Positions 54,421 to 64,000 of a DNA stretch of 64,000 bases are shown here, piece by piece. The translations under genes were made by a program, and so were the position numbers. The stretch is taken from the NCBI GenBank assembly GCA_008704415.1, contig VXIS01000104.1, forward strand, positions 62,001 to 126,000, given 5' to 3'. Source of the stretch: Sphaerosporella brunnea (taxonomy: Eukaryota > Ascomycota > Pezizomycetes > Pezizales > Pyronemataceae). Position 1 is the first letter of the stretch. Every line of letters begins with the position of its first letter. Under the pieces are notes generated by a model. That model was not told where the DNA came from and did no database searches. It saw only the letters and a list, made by a program, of their open reading frames with translations.

Positions 54421-55625
54421 TTATTTCTTCCCATCGGCAAAGACATTGAGACCCAAGCCCTCAGTGTCCAGGTAGAGCTTGTTCTTGTTGCCGGATTCCT
54501 GGATAAGACGAGCGATATCTCGCGCGTTCTCGATCTTGCGAAGCTCAACGTAACTCTTGGACTTCTTGATGGCGTCACCAATAAGCTCGGCCGAACGAGA
54601 CTCTCCCTGGGCCCTGACAATCATTGCCTGCTTCTCCTGTCTGGCTTTGTCGACAAGGAAGGCCGCTCGCTGCGCCTCCTGCTGGGCGACCTGCTTGGCC
54701 TCAACGGCGGCAGTGAACTCGGGAGAGAAGGCCAAATGCTACGCTGAATTAGCTACGCTTTCTATAGACCAGTCACGGAAACATACCGTCAACGAAACAT
54801 CGTCGAGCAAGATGTTGAATTTTGCGGCCCTCTTCACCAGATTATCCCGGACGAGTCGGCTAACAGCTTCACGCTGAGTGATCAGCTGACTCGCGTTGAA
54901 CTGCGCAACAACAGCCTTCAACACTTCGTTTACGATGGAAGGCAAGACACGCTCATCGTAGTCGGTTCCCAATGTGCGGTAAATGGTAGGCAGGGCCTCC
55001 ACGCGGGGTCGAGATAGAACACGGCAGGTAATGTTAACCATCTGAAGGTCTGTAGTCCATGTTAGAATGTTGATTTACGGGAATATGTCGTGTCACCACT
55101 GTGTATGTACCTTTGGTGCCGGTCAACGAAGCGATGTTGCGGGGCTTAGCGCGGACGTCATAGGTGATCGGTGTTTCGAACCACGGAATCATGAGGTGGG
55201 TCCCTGGAGTTCCGAAAGTGAATCAGCACAGAGTTCGAAATACACACTTCAGTAATTATTGAGGAGTGGAGAGTTGGAGGGGGGGGGGGGGGCGTCACAC
55301 CTTCATTGTAGATTTGGGGCTTGACACCTCCGAGACGAGTGTACTTGATCGCGCGGTGACCGCCGTCAACTAATCCGAGCAGCAGCAGTCAGTCAGCGTC
55401 GGCAGTTAGAGGAGCGACCGGCGTGGTGGTGATAGCGATCATGCGGGATAGAGTACCGTTGAAGAGGGCACTATTTCCAACAGTTACAGCACCCAAAAGC
55501 AGCAGCAGACCTAGTCCACCACCAATCGCACCCTTGGGGGCACCTCCTCTTCCACCAGACCTCTGGGCTCTCTGAAAAGCAGTCTGGAGGCGGTTCCAGG
55601 TCTCGCGGGGGTTGTTGGGATCCAT
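54421..55625 (-). CDS. PHB2: Prohibitin-2
   Basis: Exons complement(54421..54738, 54787..55049, 55111..55203, 55301..55369, 55457..55625); 303 residues. PHB1/PHB2 form ring complexes in the mitochondrial inner membrane that regulate m-AAA proteolysis and membrane organisation. N-terminal Gly-rich segment and membrane anchor ([21 protein letters not shown]), then the PHB domain: [80 protein letters not shown]. The C-terminal coiled coil ([20 protein letters not shown]) and [20 protein letters not shown] are PHB2-like. Four introns (48-97 bp) all restore frame; the second contains a run of G on the plus strand. Confidence 0.96.
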
Positions 55626-56067
55626 GGTGGCGGTATGCGGAAAAGGATGATTCGGTGGGTTGTGAGCTCTCTCGTGGCGCTGACTAGATGATGATGTCGA
55701 AAAAGCTTACCGATGATGATCTTACCCGGCATGGCCATATTACAATATCAACAGAGCGACAACGCAAATACGGAGACATATCTACAGAGAACAAAGAGAG
55801 ACCCCACAAACATGAAATTGCAACCCCACACCCCACACCCTTCCCTCTCCCTCCTTATGGACACCATAAACAAGAAAGAGAAACAACCTATGAACTCTAA
55901 CACCGCCTACCCTCCCCATCACACATCTATCTTTACCCTAAAAAAAACAGCACAGCTATGGCAACAGCAACTCTGGAAAAGTCCTCCTAAAAACACCAAA
56001 TTCTAAAAGGACAATCCGAGTCGAAAGTAAGCAATTATGTAGAACACTATCGGCAGCGCGATTGAAG
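55626..56067. other. Intergenic, tandem minus-strand genes
   Basis: 440 bp: promoter of PHB2 and 3' region of the AAA ATPase gene. C/A-rich at 55800-55930. No gene seen. Confidence 0.5.
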
Positions 56068-59000
56068 CTAATCAACTCGCACGCGTCCCTCGCCCTTCTG
56101 CGCCACCTGCGACTGCCCCAACTCAAATCCCCAGGCATTCTTCTTCTTCTTCCTGCCTATACGCTCACCGTACTTCTCGTCGAATTTCCGGATCAATCCT
56201 AGACTTCCCATGTCATCACTGATGCTAGCTGTGATCTCATGTGCGGCCTTATCGAAGTGACGCTTGGACAGTATTCGCTTCTCGGGATACTTTCCGGTCT
56301 TTTCAAACTGTGCGTTCTCCTCCTTGACGCAAGCCAGTGCAGCTGACACGCACAAGTTCTTGAGATCCGAGCCCGAGTACAGTGGACTGTCATCCGCGAT
56401 CTTCTTGAGGTCGACTGTCTCATCCAGAGTCTCCGAAGCAAGGTGAATCTTCAGGATCTCATGCCGATCTTCTGCCGTAGGCAGATCAATAAGTATCCTT
56501 CGCGGTAACCGTCTGAGAATGGCATCGTCAAGGTCGAACGGCCTATTGGTGGCGACCATGATGAATGCTGTGCTGTCCATGTCCGCCCATTCCTTCAAGA
56601 ACTGGTTGATAATCTCCCTATGGCTACTACGGCTAGAGAAGCTTTGTCTGCTCCCAAATATCGCATCCGCCTCGTCGATAAAGACGACACATGGACTCAG
56701 CTTCTTCGCCAAGGAGAAGATGGCCTTAACGTTCTTCTCGCCCTCTCCTACGTACATGTTGAAAACGTCACCTCCAGATACCTCAAGAACTGTTGCTCCA
56801 GATTCTTTGGCAACAGCTCTTGCAAGAAGAGTCTTTCCTGTGCCAGGAGGGCCATATAGAAGGACGCCGGGGATGCGATCAGTCGCCAGAACACCATACT
56901 TAAAGGCTTCTGGCCGTACGAGAGAAAGCGAAGTCAGGGTCTTCATGGCATCGAGCGTCTCCTGTGGGGCACGAACGGAAGAGAATCCGGTGTGAATGTC
57001 CTTGGGATCGATAATGCCACTGATAAGCTTTTTCTCATGATTTGTCAGGTCCTTCGGGATGGGTCTGGATTTCTTCTCAGTATCCTCAGATCCCGCCAAA
57101 TTTTCGCGCTTTTTCAGATACTCCTGCTCCTGGGAAGCCCATTGGAACTTGACGTTGTCGCTCTGATCGATGGTTTGTACAGCCGCTATGATGTCCGAGA
57201 CAGTGAGTTTACCAGGTAGGTTGGTTGCCCTGCCCAATGCCACGGTGGCGACCTTGTGAACACGATCGAAACTCCAGAATGACTTGTCGATCCCAGGGAT
57301 CTCCTGGTCTGGGTTGAAGTGCCAACCTTCTGGGACAAGAAGGGTCGCAGCTTCGCCGTTCCCACCACTTCTCCGTCGGATCACGTCGCGGAGATGTCGA
57401 ATGTTAACTTCCCTCATCCGAGCAAGCCGATCCTCCTCAAAGGTCTCGTTCTCCGCTTTGCTGAAAACTGGCGGAACAACGACGGTGCGCTCGGACGCTT
57501 CCTCCGAACGTGCTTGCAAACCCTTGACACCAGACTTGGAGTAAGTAAGTATATCTTCCTCCGTCGATGTCGTACCCATGATTAATATCCGTTCACCCTC
57601 CCGACGGCGGGCTTGAACAATGTTATGCAACATCTTCAAGACGGCTTCTCCGGCCATGGTGCGTTCAATTTCTCGATAATCACGGATATGGATGATAGTC
57701 TTGTTTGGAAGAGGTTTTGAGGTTTGTGCTGCGGCCTCTGCTGGCAACATTTGGCCCATCCGCTTCGTCTGGCCAGCTGAGATCATAACCTCCAACAAAC
57801 TCGCCAATTTTCTCTCGTTTATTCGGTCTAAGATTTGGTCCTTGTTCTGTGCTCCTGGCATTGGATACTCTCCAGGTGTGAGCGGTATAGAAAGGGCCCG
57901 CCCTGAACGCAGCAGCTGCTGGAGTTGTGTGGGCAGGGAGGTAAGGAAACTGAATGATGCAGGCTGAACCGGGACTGATGAAGCAACTGGCATTGGCTCG
58001 TCCTCTTCATCTTCATAGAGTTCTTCATCGGCCTCTGGATTTTCTTCGTCTTCGGAAACGCCGCGGGGTGTCGTGAATTGTGTGTCGTATGCCAGAGAGC
58101 GGATACCGACGGGGGATATATCTGACCGAGAAACTACATGGCGGTCAGGTCATTGTTCAAACTTTAGGACTGAAGCTGCTACTCACTGTGCCTAGAATCA
58201 CCTAAAAAGTCTCCCGCGATCTCCGCAACATCTTGTGTATCGATCCGGACCAAGTCCGCGTCTACCTCCGCCGCAAGTTTCTCTGCAATTGCGTCGAGAT
58301 AGTATAACCCGCCATCCTTGGGTACGTGTAGCAGACAATGTGATTTTGTAGCAGCAAGGCCATCTGCAAAGATGCCCTTTGGAAGAAGTAGTCCCGTCCG
58401 TACATATGCCATCAATTCGTTCCAAACCGACTCGTGGATGCGATACCGCTCCGTCGTTTTCTTCGGAGATTCCTCTGGTTCTGTGATATTCGACTCGGAA
58501 GCAATCGGTTCGGTTTCAGCAGTCGGTTTCGCTTCAGAAGCCGTAATCTCGGGGATTTTCTCCGGTGTAGCCTCTTCAGGCACCGGCGACTCGACGACAG
58601 CGGGTGTAGATCTAGCTTCAGCCTGCGTGACAACCGCCTCCTCCACTTTCTCCGGTTTCGGTGGTTCGGTATATATCCCGACGCTGGATGCTCTAATACT
58701 GGGCATATCCTCCATCAACATGACGCCGCGCTCAATGAACCACTCCGGCAGTACTGGTTTCGGAATCGACATGACTTTTCTGCTTGCAGTCCTGCTTTTC
58801 GCGCCAGCAGGCCTTCCTCTCCTCGCCGGTGGCCTATCGCCTCCCGCTTCACCGCCCCCTTGCGCCTCTAAAAGACTATTCACCATATCCTCGTGTGGAA
58901 CCTCCGGTGTGAACGCCGTCTCACCAGCTGCTGCCGCCGCCGCCGATGCCTCCCCCGCATCTTCGTTTTCTACCAACGGCGGCGGGGACGCATTGTCAGT

Positions 59001-59192
59001 GTTTTCGGTCGCGCTGCTGTCTTTTTCATCTGCTTCCGCCGAACGTAGTACCACGGGCGTGTGCGATATGCATCGTGCCTGCTGGTGGGCTCCGAGACGT
59101 AGGCGCGTGGAAGCGTGTGGAGGACCGAAGCGTTGCGGGCGAGCAAGTCTCTGACGGGCAGCGGGGAGAACCCTTCTTATGGCGATCTGCAT
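56068..59192 (-). CDS. Mitochondrial AAA+ ATPase with long N-terminal extension
   Basis: Exons complement(56068..58133, 58187..59192), 1023 residues. The start MQIAIRRVLPAARQRLARPQ is a strong mitochondrial presequence; an upstream in-frame ATG at 59324 would add 44 residues but hides it. Residues ~50-220 are Ala/Glu/Pro-rich and disordered (acidic SESNITEPEESPKKT). A single AAA module lies near the C-terminus: Walker A GVLLYGPPGTGKTLLARAVA, Walker B VVFIDEADAIF, sensor VATNRPFDLDDAIL, arginine-finger region RRLPRRILIDLP and sensor-2 YSGSDLKNLC. The module resembles Msp1/ATAD1-type membrane-protein extractases, but there is no N-terminal membrane helix of that family, and the middle region (HIRDYREIERTMAGEAV, FNPDQEIPGIDKSFWSFDRV) belongs to a fungal mitochondrial AAA group. 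Substrate unknown. Confidence 0.88.
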
Positions 59193-59420
59193 GGACAGGG
59201 AGGGGTGCGGCGGAGGATGAGAGTTCTCGGCAGTGATGGGTAGTGGTGGTGGGTGTTGTAGAGTAGTCGCCTCCCTTCGCTCTGATTCTTTGTCCTCGCA
59301 AATCCTGCTTAGCCGAGATGCCATAATCGTGTCACGGCAACTTCCGCAGAGCCGCACCGCCCTCCATCTTCTAGAGCCTCGACGCGAACTTCAACTTCAT
59401 GTAGACCAACCACGACAACG
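59193..59420. promoter_or_regulatory. Bidirectional promoter AAA ATPase / HAUS4-like
   Basis: 228 bp between divergent start codons (or 96 bp if the ATPase begins at 59324). The only space for both promoters. Confidence 0.5.
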
Positions 59421-60424
59421 ATGCTACCCCCCATACCCCCCGGCGTTCTCGACGCAAATCCCCGCTTCGCAAACCTCTATGCGGAGCTCACAACGCGGCT
59501 CCTAGACCCCCTCGACGCCTCCACCCGGTCCCTCTCCCGGCCCAACGACGTCGTGGACCAAGAACTCCGCACGCACCGCGCCGAGCTCGCCAAAACATGG
59601 CTCCTCCAAAGCGAGCTCACAAACCTGACCAGCCGCTCATCGACGCTCTCGGAGGAGCTTCAAGAAGCGCTCGACCTTCTTCTCTCCAGCTACTACCGTT
59701 CCCTGCCACCCGACGAGCAAGCGCTGCTACAAGAAGAGTTTGAAGACCTCGAAGACAACCTGCCGCTGATCGGCCACCACGTGTCGACCTCTCTGCACAA
59801 GTCCGCGCTCGAGATCTGCAGAATCGCATATCCAGGCGAGCAGAGCCCGCGGGTGCTGTCTCAAAAGCTTGATTCCCTGCCGGCAGAGACTGCGTTGCGG
59901 CTCGTGACGCTTCAGAAGTCGCGGGCGGCGTTATCGCAGAAGCAGCTAGCCTTGACAGCGCTGTGTTGCGAGATTCTGCGTGTGCGTCCTCCGCCCCGCT
60001 CGTAGCGTTGGTGCAAAGACTGATTGATGATGACGATGATGGGCAGGAGTACCGCACAACAACGCAGCAGCTACTCTCCCTCCTCACAACCGCCTCAACC
60101 GCAGTTCCCAAAGCTCTAACGGCAAAAACTGAGCATCTCTCTCTCGTCGCCGAAAGCATGGCGTTAAAACTCAGTGTCCTCCGGCACCAAGCCCTCTCCG
60201 CAATCTACGATCCTGAAGCTCTCAACGCCCTCGAAAACTATCGTATGCACCTACGCGACACATCTACCCGACTAGTTGCGCGTCAACGCGTAGTCGAGGA
60301 GGAGCTACGGAAGTATAGGAGTGCCGGTAGCGATATGAAAACGCTGGTGGAGCGGTATGGGCAGATCATGAGGAGCATGGAGACTGTTAATAAAGATATC
60401 AAACGCTTGACTGGACAGGTGTAG
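59421..60424 (+). CDS. Coiled-coil protein, probable augmin subunit HAUS4
   Basis: Exons 59421-59981 and 60047-60424 (65-bp intron, GTGCGT donor, GGGCAG acceptor), 312 residues. Without this intron the frame stops at 60005. Augmin recruits gamma-tubulin to spindle microtubules to build branches; filamentous ascomycetes such as Aspergillus have it. The resemblance to HAUS4 is by order of motifs: N-terminal NPRFANLYAEL, then KTWLLQSELTNLTSRSSTL and LLLSSYY, and the C-terminal SMALKLSVLRHQALSAIYDP, RDTSTRLVARQRVVEEELRK, YRSAGSDMKTLVERYGQIMR. Helical throughout. Human HAUS4 is slightly longer. This is a pattern-based call from memory of the family; other coiled-coil kinetochore or spindle proteins are possible. 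Confidence 0.62.
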
Positions 60425-60716
60425 TTGGGAAGGGGGGGGGGGTTTCTAGAGGTTAGGTTGTGTGCTAAGGGCGCGTTTGGAGGGCCGCTAGGTTGCTGAT
60501 ATTATACGCGACCGTTTTTTTAAGATTCGACCTGCTCGGCCTGTTTGGCCACCCATCGACTGTGGTTTCAATATCATGATAAAGGGTCCAAAAACACAAG
60601 AAGCAATATTCTACTCGCGTCTGTTAAAAAAGATGGAATCACGTGGTTTTCGCCGTGGATGTGGCAACAAAGGGTGCGACACCCTTGTGACCGTGGTGGT
60701 GATGCCACTGAGAGTT
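60425..60716. other. Intergenic
   Basis: About 290 bp after the HAUS4-like gene; a G run at 60434 and a short open frame with no motif. Nothing else seen. Confidence 0.45.
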
Positions 60717-61478
60717 GCCGATGCCACAGAGCCAAACCACAAAAAACTTCCAAAAATTCACCACAACTAGAAAGGGTTAGAGTTAGCGACAGAAGATTAT
60801 ATGGTGCAACGCGCTTTAAACGTACACCTTCGGGGTTTTAGGGTTACCCGGTTGAAACTAGAGGGGCGCCGACCTTTAGAGCGCACCACAACCAAAAAAA
60901 TAGTTCATAAAAGCACGATATGATTAAAGGGAAGTATGTTCTGAGCAAGTCTACGATGTCCGATTTGAATTTGGTCTTGTGGAGGTGGAGAACTAAGGGT
61001 AGGAATGTGCAAACAGTGAACTGCGAGTGATTGAGCGAGACCCACCAAAATCCTTAGTGTGTCGGCCACTTACTGGGGGTAACGTCTGGGAATTTCATAC
61101 TCTTACTTCTCCACCACCACAACACCAAATTGAAATCGGAGAGCACGAACTTGCTTGGAACATACTTCCCTTTAATCATATCGTGCTTTTATGAACTATT
61201 TTTTTGGTTGTGGTGCGCTCTAAAGGTCGGCGCCCCTCTAGTTTCAACCGGGTAACCCCAAAACCCCGAAGGTGTACGTTTAAAGCGCGTTGCACCATAC
61301 AGGATTAGTACCGTAGCCCGTGGGCCGTAGCTTTGGGAGATTGCTATGGTAAAATACCGAATTTGTGCAACTGCGGTCTGGATCTATCTTCGGGAGCAAT
61401 TTTTACCCACCCCCCCGCCCCTTTTTCATATTGTATCTGTGCGCTGAATTTGCTAGTTTTTTCTCTCACTTTGTAAGT

Positions 61479-61509
<31 letters not shown>

Positions 61510-61532
61510 GGTTACGGCTCTGTGGCATCGGC
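60717..61532. repeat. Outer inverted repeat enclosing the 496-bp foldback
   Basis: GCCGATGCCACAGAGCC at 60717-60733 and its exact reverse complement at 61516-61532. Inside each copy follows an A-rich (or T-rich) run, so similarity may extend a further ~12 bp. The 496-bp foldback lies between them, off-centre. Suggests nested insertion or remains of an older element. Confidence 0.7.
60802..61297. mobile_element. 496-bp foldback MITE with ~196-bp arms and TA duplication
   Basis: Left arm 60802-60997 and right arm 61102-61297 are inverted copies; the outer ~150 bp is almost perfect (TGGTGCAACGCGCTTTAAAC at both ends, continuing through GAGGGGCGCCGACC and AAGCACGATATGATTAAAGG), the inner ~45 bp is diverged. 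The loop is ~104 bp. Both ends are flanked by TA (60800-60801 and 61298-61299), pointing to a Tc1-mariner/pogo-type origin. No coding capacity. Arms this long and this conserved imply recent activity or strong gene conversion. Confidence 0.88.
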
Positions 61533-62037
61533 TATTTCACGCTAGGAAATCTGCCGGCATCTCTGCACTTTGCTCTAAAAACCAGATAAGCGAAAACTGG
61601 TAAGCGGCCCCTAACCCAGCCCGACAACGTCGTTGTCTTTGAAGGCATAGGCATAGAACATCACTCGGTGGTGGTTTCCGTCCAGTCACTGGCGCTTGAC
61701 CTCTTTATATGCCCTCCTGTTTCAATCCATGTCGGGCCCTAAGCTGTGGTGCAGCCAAGCACATGATATCACTCGGGCAACCCAGCAGCTCGCATGATCA
61801 GCCTGGGGCTCCAGCATTGAAGAGTGCCAGTCATAAGCCTTTTGATGAACCGCTCGGATGCCCTATTCGGATATGACCAAGGTGAAGTAAACTTCATGAC
61901 AAAAGGATCAAGCGGTGTATTGCTCTCGAATGTGGTATAGACACCGATTCAAAGGAAAACAAAAAAAAAAAAAAAAAAAAAAAACTCCCCAAACTCAAAG
62001 CACACTCAAATCCCCAAAGCCGTCGGACAGCACGCCA
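61533..62037. other. Intergenic with dispersed motif
   Basis: 500 bp, including ATATCACTCG at 61766-61775 and ATCACTCGG near 61661, both related to the dispersed motif, and an A run (61962-61984) beside the 3' end of the phytochelatin synthase gene. No gene seen. Confidence 0.5.
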
Positions 62038-63796
62038 CTAACGACAATTCCTACCGCAACACGTTCCAGCAGGTTTTGAACATGTTCCCTGTGTTTGGGA
62101 ACAATCTGTGAGGCCTTCTAACTGCCTCCTCACCGCGATGACCTCACTACGGATAGTATCGTCGGCGAGCTCTTCTGTAAGCTTTTCCTCAACCTCCTCC
62201 TTCACTTTTGTTGACATGCGTTCCTTTATGTCCCTACTAGAAAGCAGCGCAAGCACGAAGACAGTGATCTCAGTCTTCCACAGGTCATCCGTGTTAAGCT
62301 GTTGATAGAGCCTCGAGTTCTCGGCGAAATATCGCTTCAGCCTTGCCACACCACGGCGGTAGGCCGAGTGTGTTTCCACACCCGCACTGGCATCGAAGCT
62401 CGGGGAATGCGGCAAAGTGACAGCGAGATTTGATAACGGCACACTTTCATAGCGCGAAGTCACGATTGGTAATCCGGTGGGAGATGAGAGGATCGCAGAA
62501 AGCGAAGATATGAGGGAGTCGTAGGAAGCGGCTGTGGTTGCAACATTTGCCAGAGGTTCATAGAGGGCTGGCCAGACCGGCGTCGTTGCGTTCAGAGTCA
62601 GAAGTGCAGGATTTGGAGTCTCAGCGGGTGGCCGACGAAGTATACAGTAGCCGCGGGGTTGACCGCTGGTGTTATCAGGCGGTAGCAGGGCTTCGTATAG
62701 GGCACGTATTGGAACCCAGTATGACGGATACCTTTTTGGCGATTAGACTGGCTTGGAGTAGGAGGGGGAAAGAAAATGTACTTAAACCGAGCCACGTCGA
62801 GAATTAGAACCATGCCGCCATTCAAGGAAGTATACCCTCCAGCCGGGGAGAAGTGGCCGCTGCCAGTCTGACCAAGAGAAGCCCGAGAGTAGGAAACAGC
62901 CATGACTTGATCCACGGAGTGGGTGCAGTCCTTCACGGCTTGCTCGAACTCTTCAAACGAGGTGAGGTTTGCGTAACGGGTTGTGGCTTCAAGCCCATTG
63001 CACTTAGCAAGGCAGGTGAATTCAGCCAATGTGATACCGTTCTGCTTTACGTACTCGAGGGGACGACAGCAATCTAGCATTTCCTACTGATGTTTCAGCG
63101 AGGCACTGAAATACACTACGGGATTGCGAGTAGTAGTACGAACCTGTGTGAACCATCGCCACGGCTTGCGCCACGTGGAAGCTGGATCTATCTTGAATGC
63201 ATTCAAGATCATGCATAGCGTTCCGAGTCCACAGACTGAGAAGGTATCAGCACACCGCTGTTGGTTACAGGTGATTGCTCCACCGGGGTCTACCTACATG
63301 CCGGTTCATTTTGCTGCCCCCACACAGTCGTTAGACACATGCAACTCGCGTTAAGTGTGCATCGCAGGGCTTGACTCACTGTGAGGAACTGCTGCGACAG
63401 CGGGAAGAATGCTTCCATGCCGCCTTCGTTCAGCGCTGCCTTAAACAGCGCCTTTCCTTCCGACGAATCGTACTTCACTATATTTTCAGGGAGTTCGCGC
63501 ATGTAGTATGAGGTGGGCTTTGTAGGGATTGACGGCGGCTGAGCCGCTGGCTCGGGACTGCGGCGACCGCCGGTGGCCATTGCGGTTGGAGGTGTAGTGG
63601 GACGAGATTTTGTGCGAGGTGTCGGGGGAGGTGAAGGGCAAGAAGGTAAAGGTGAAGGCAAATGCTCGTGACCACTTTGTGGTGGTGGTGGGGAGGGTTG
63701 GTGTGTAGTTAAGAAATGCCGCAAGTGGGACGCGGCGGGTCTCTGTAGCGAGAAAGAAGGGGTCAAGAAATGAAGCGTCTGCCGCAGATTGCGCAT
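62038..63796 (-). CDS. PCS1: Phytochelatin synthase (glutathione gamma-glutamylcysteinyltransferase)
   Basis: Exons complement(62038..62731, 62782..63083, 63144..63235, 63298..63313, 63380..63796); 506 residues. Papain-fold enzyme (EC 2.3.2.15) that joins gamma-Glu-Cys units from glutathione to make metal-binding phytochelatins. The catalytic domain is complete: [20 protein letters not shown] with Cys146; [38 protein letters not shown] with His252; [17 protein letters not shown] with Asp271. Spacing of Cys-His-Asp (106 and 19) matches the plant enzyme (106 and 18). The tail ends in a Cys cluster ([20 protein letters not shown]), usual for metal-sensing tails. Exon 4 in genome order is a 16-nt micro-exon (QNEPA). 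The start at 63796 ([20 protein letters not shown]) would add a presequence-like extension; MATGGRRS at 63580 is the conservative start. Confidence 0.95.
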
Positions 63797-64000
63797 TCGA
63801 GCTCCAAGTAGAAAGTGCAAAATGCAAAATAAGGTACAATCGCGGCATGCGCAGTAGAATGCAAGACCCTGGGATGATGGCTCTAGCCGTGGGATCTGCC
63901 CGCTGTGCTAGCTCAGTGTCTGTGTACTCTAGGACGCATGCGCGGTGAGATCATCCGAGTCGCAATTCCGCCTGGTGCCGGAAGCCTGCAAGTCGCACCT
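63797..64000. other. Upstream region of phytochelatin synthase, to window end
   Basis: About 200 bp, promoter side. No gene seen. No clear metal-response element was identified. Confidence 0.4.

Noticed and set aside
1..64000. tRNA, rRNA and CRISPR features
   Set aside because: No B-box/cloverleaf combination, no rRNA-like segment and no regularly spaced repeat array were found; CRISPR is not expected in a eukaryote.

Overview
The window comes from the nuclear genome of a filamentous ascomycete (Pezizomycotina). The evidence is many short (48-97 bp) GT-AG introns, close gene spacing on both strands, pyrimidine-rich leaders, and orthologues of typical ascomycete genes: SCY1, a mitochondrial branched-chain aminotransferase, PRP19, an Stc1-domain protein, SDHAF4, DPH1, an Ime2-type kinase, prohibitin-2 and an AAA ATPase. 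I cannot place the species. A phytochelatin synthase, patchily distributed in fungi, is the most lineage-informative gene. All exon coordinates were worked out by hand from splice signals and reading-frame continuity.

Layout. 1-2745: SCY1-like pseudokinase (minus, 3' end beyond the window). 3993-5574: uncharacterised charged protein. 6456-7817: branched-chain aminotransferase. 8110-8480: hAT transposon relic. 10831-13082: AT-hook protein. 14098-16516: two tandem, diverged copies of an unfamiliar acidic protein family. 16962-18617: PRP19. About 18800-21240: a transposon graveyard with two hAT relics (one with inverted ends and an 8-bp target-site duplication), a direct repeat and a long hairpin. 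21930-25310: large low-complexity tail-anchored-like protein. 26225-27438: two convergent small membrane proteins. 28243-29220: Stc1-domain protein. 29954-30179: two adjacent foldback elements. 30617-32548: SDHAF4 and DPH1 sharing a 199-bp divergent promoter. 34042-34590: small Cys-rich coiled-coil protein. 35281-37001: decayed pogo/Fot1-type transposon with terminal repeats and a TA duplication. 37002-42203: gene-poor. 42204-44714: Ime2-type kinase. 46536-51307: divergent GH51 arabinofuranosidase and MFS sugar transporter. 51737-53568: type II membrane protein. 54421-55625: prohibitin-2. 56068-60424: mitochondrial AAA ATPase divergent from a HAUS4-like augmin subunit. 60717-61532: nested inverted-repeat elements. 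62038-63796: phytochelatin synthase.

Functional grouping. Several genes are mitochondrial (aminotransferase, SDHAF4, prohibitin-2, AAA ATPase, perhaps the 26225-26851 protein). The arabinofuranosidase and transporter look like a small arabinose-use module. Stc1 belongs to RNAi-directed heterochromatin. The best candidates for undescribed biology are the tandem acidic protein pair (14098-16516) and the set of foldback and short dispersed repeats, above all the 496-bp element with 196-bp arms and the recurrent motif CGAGTGATAT.
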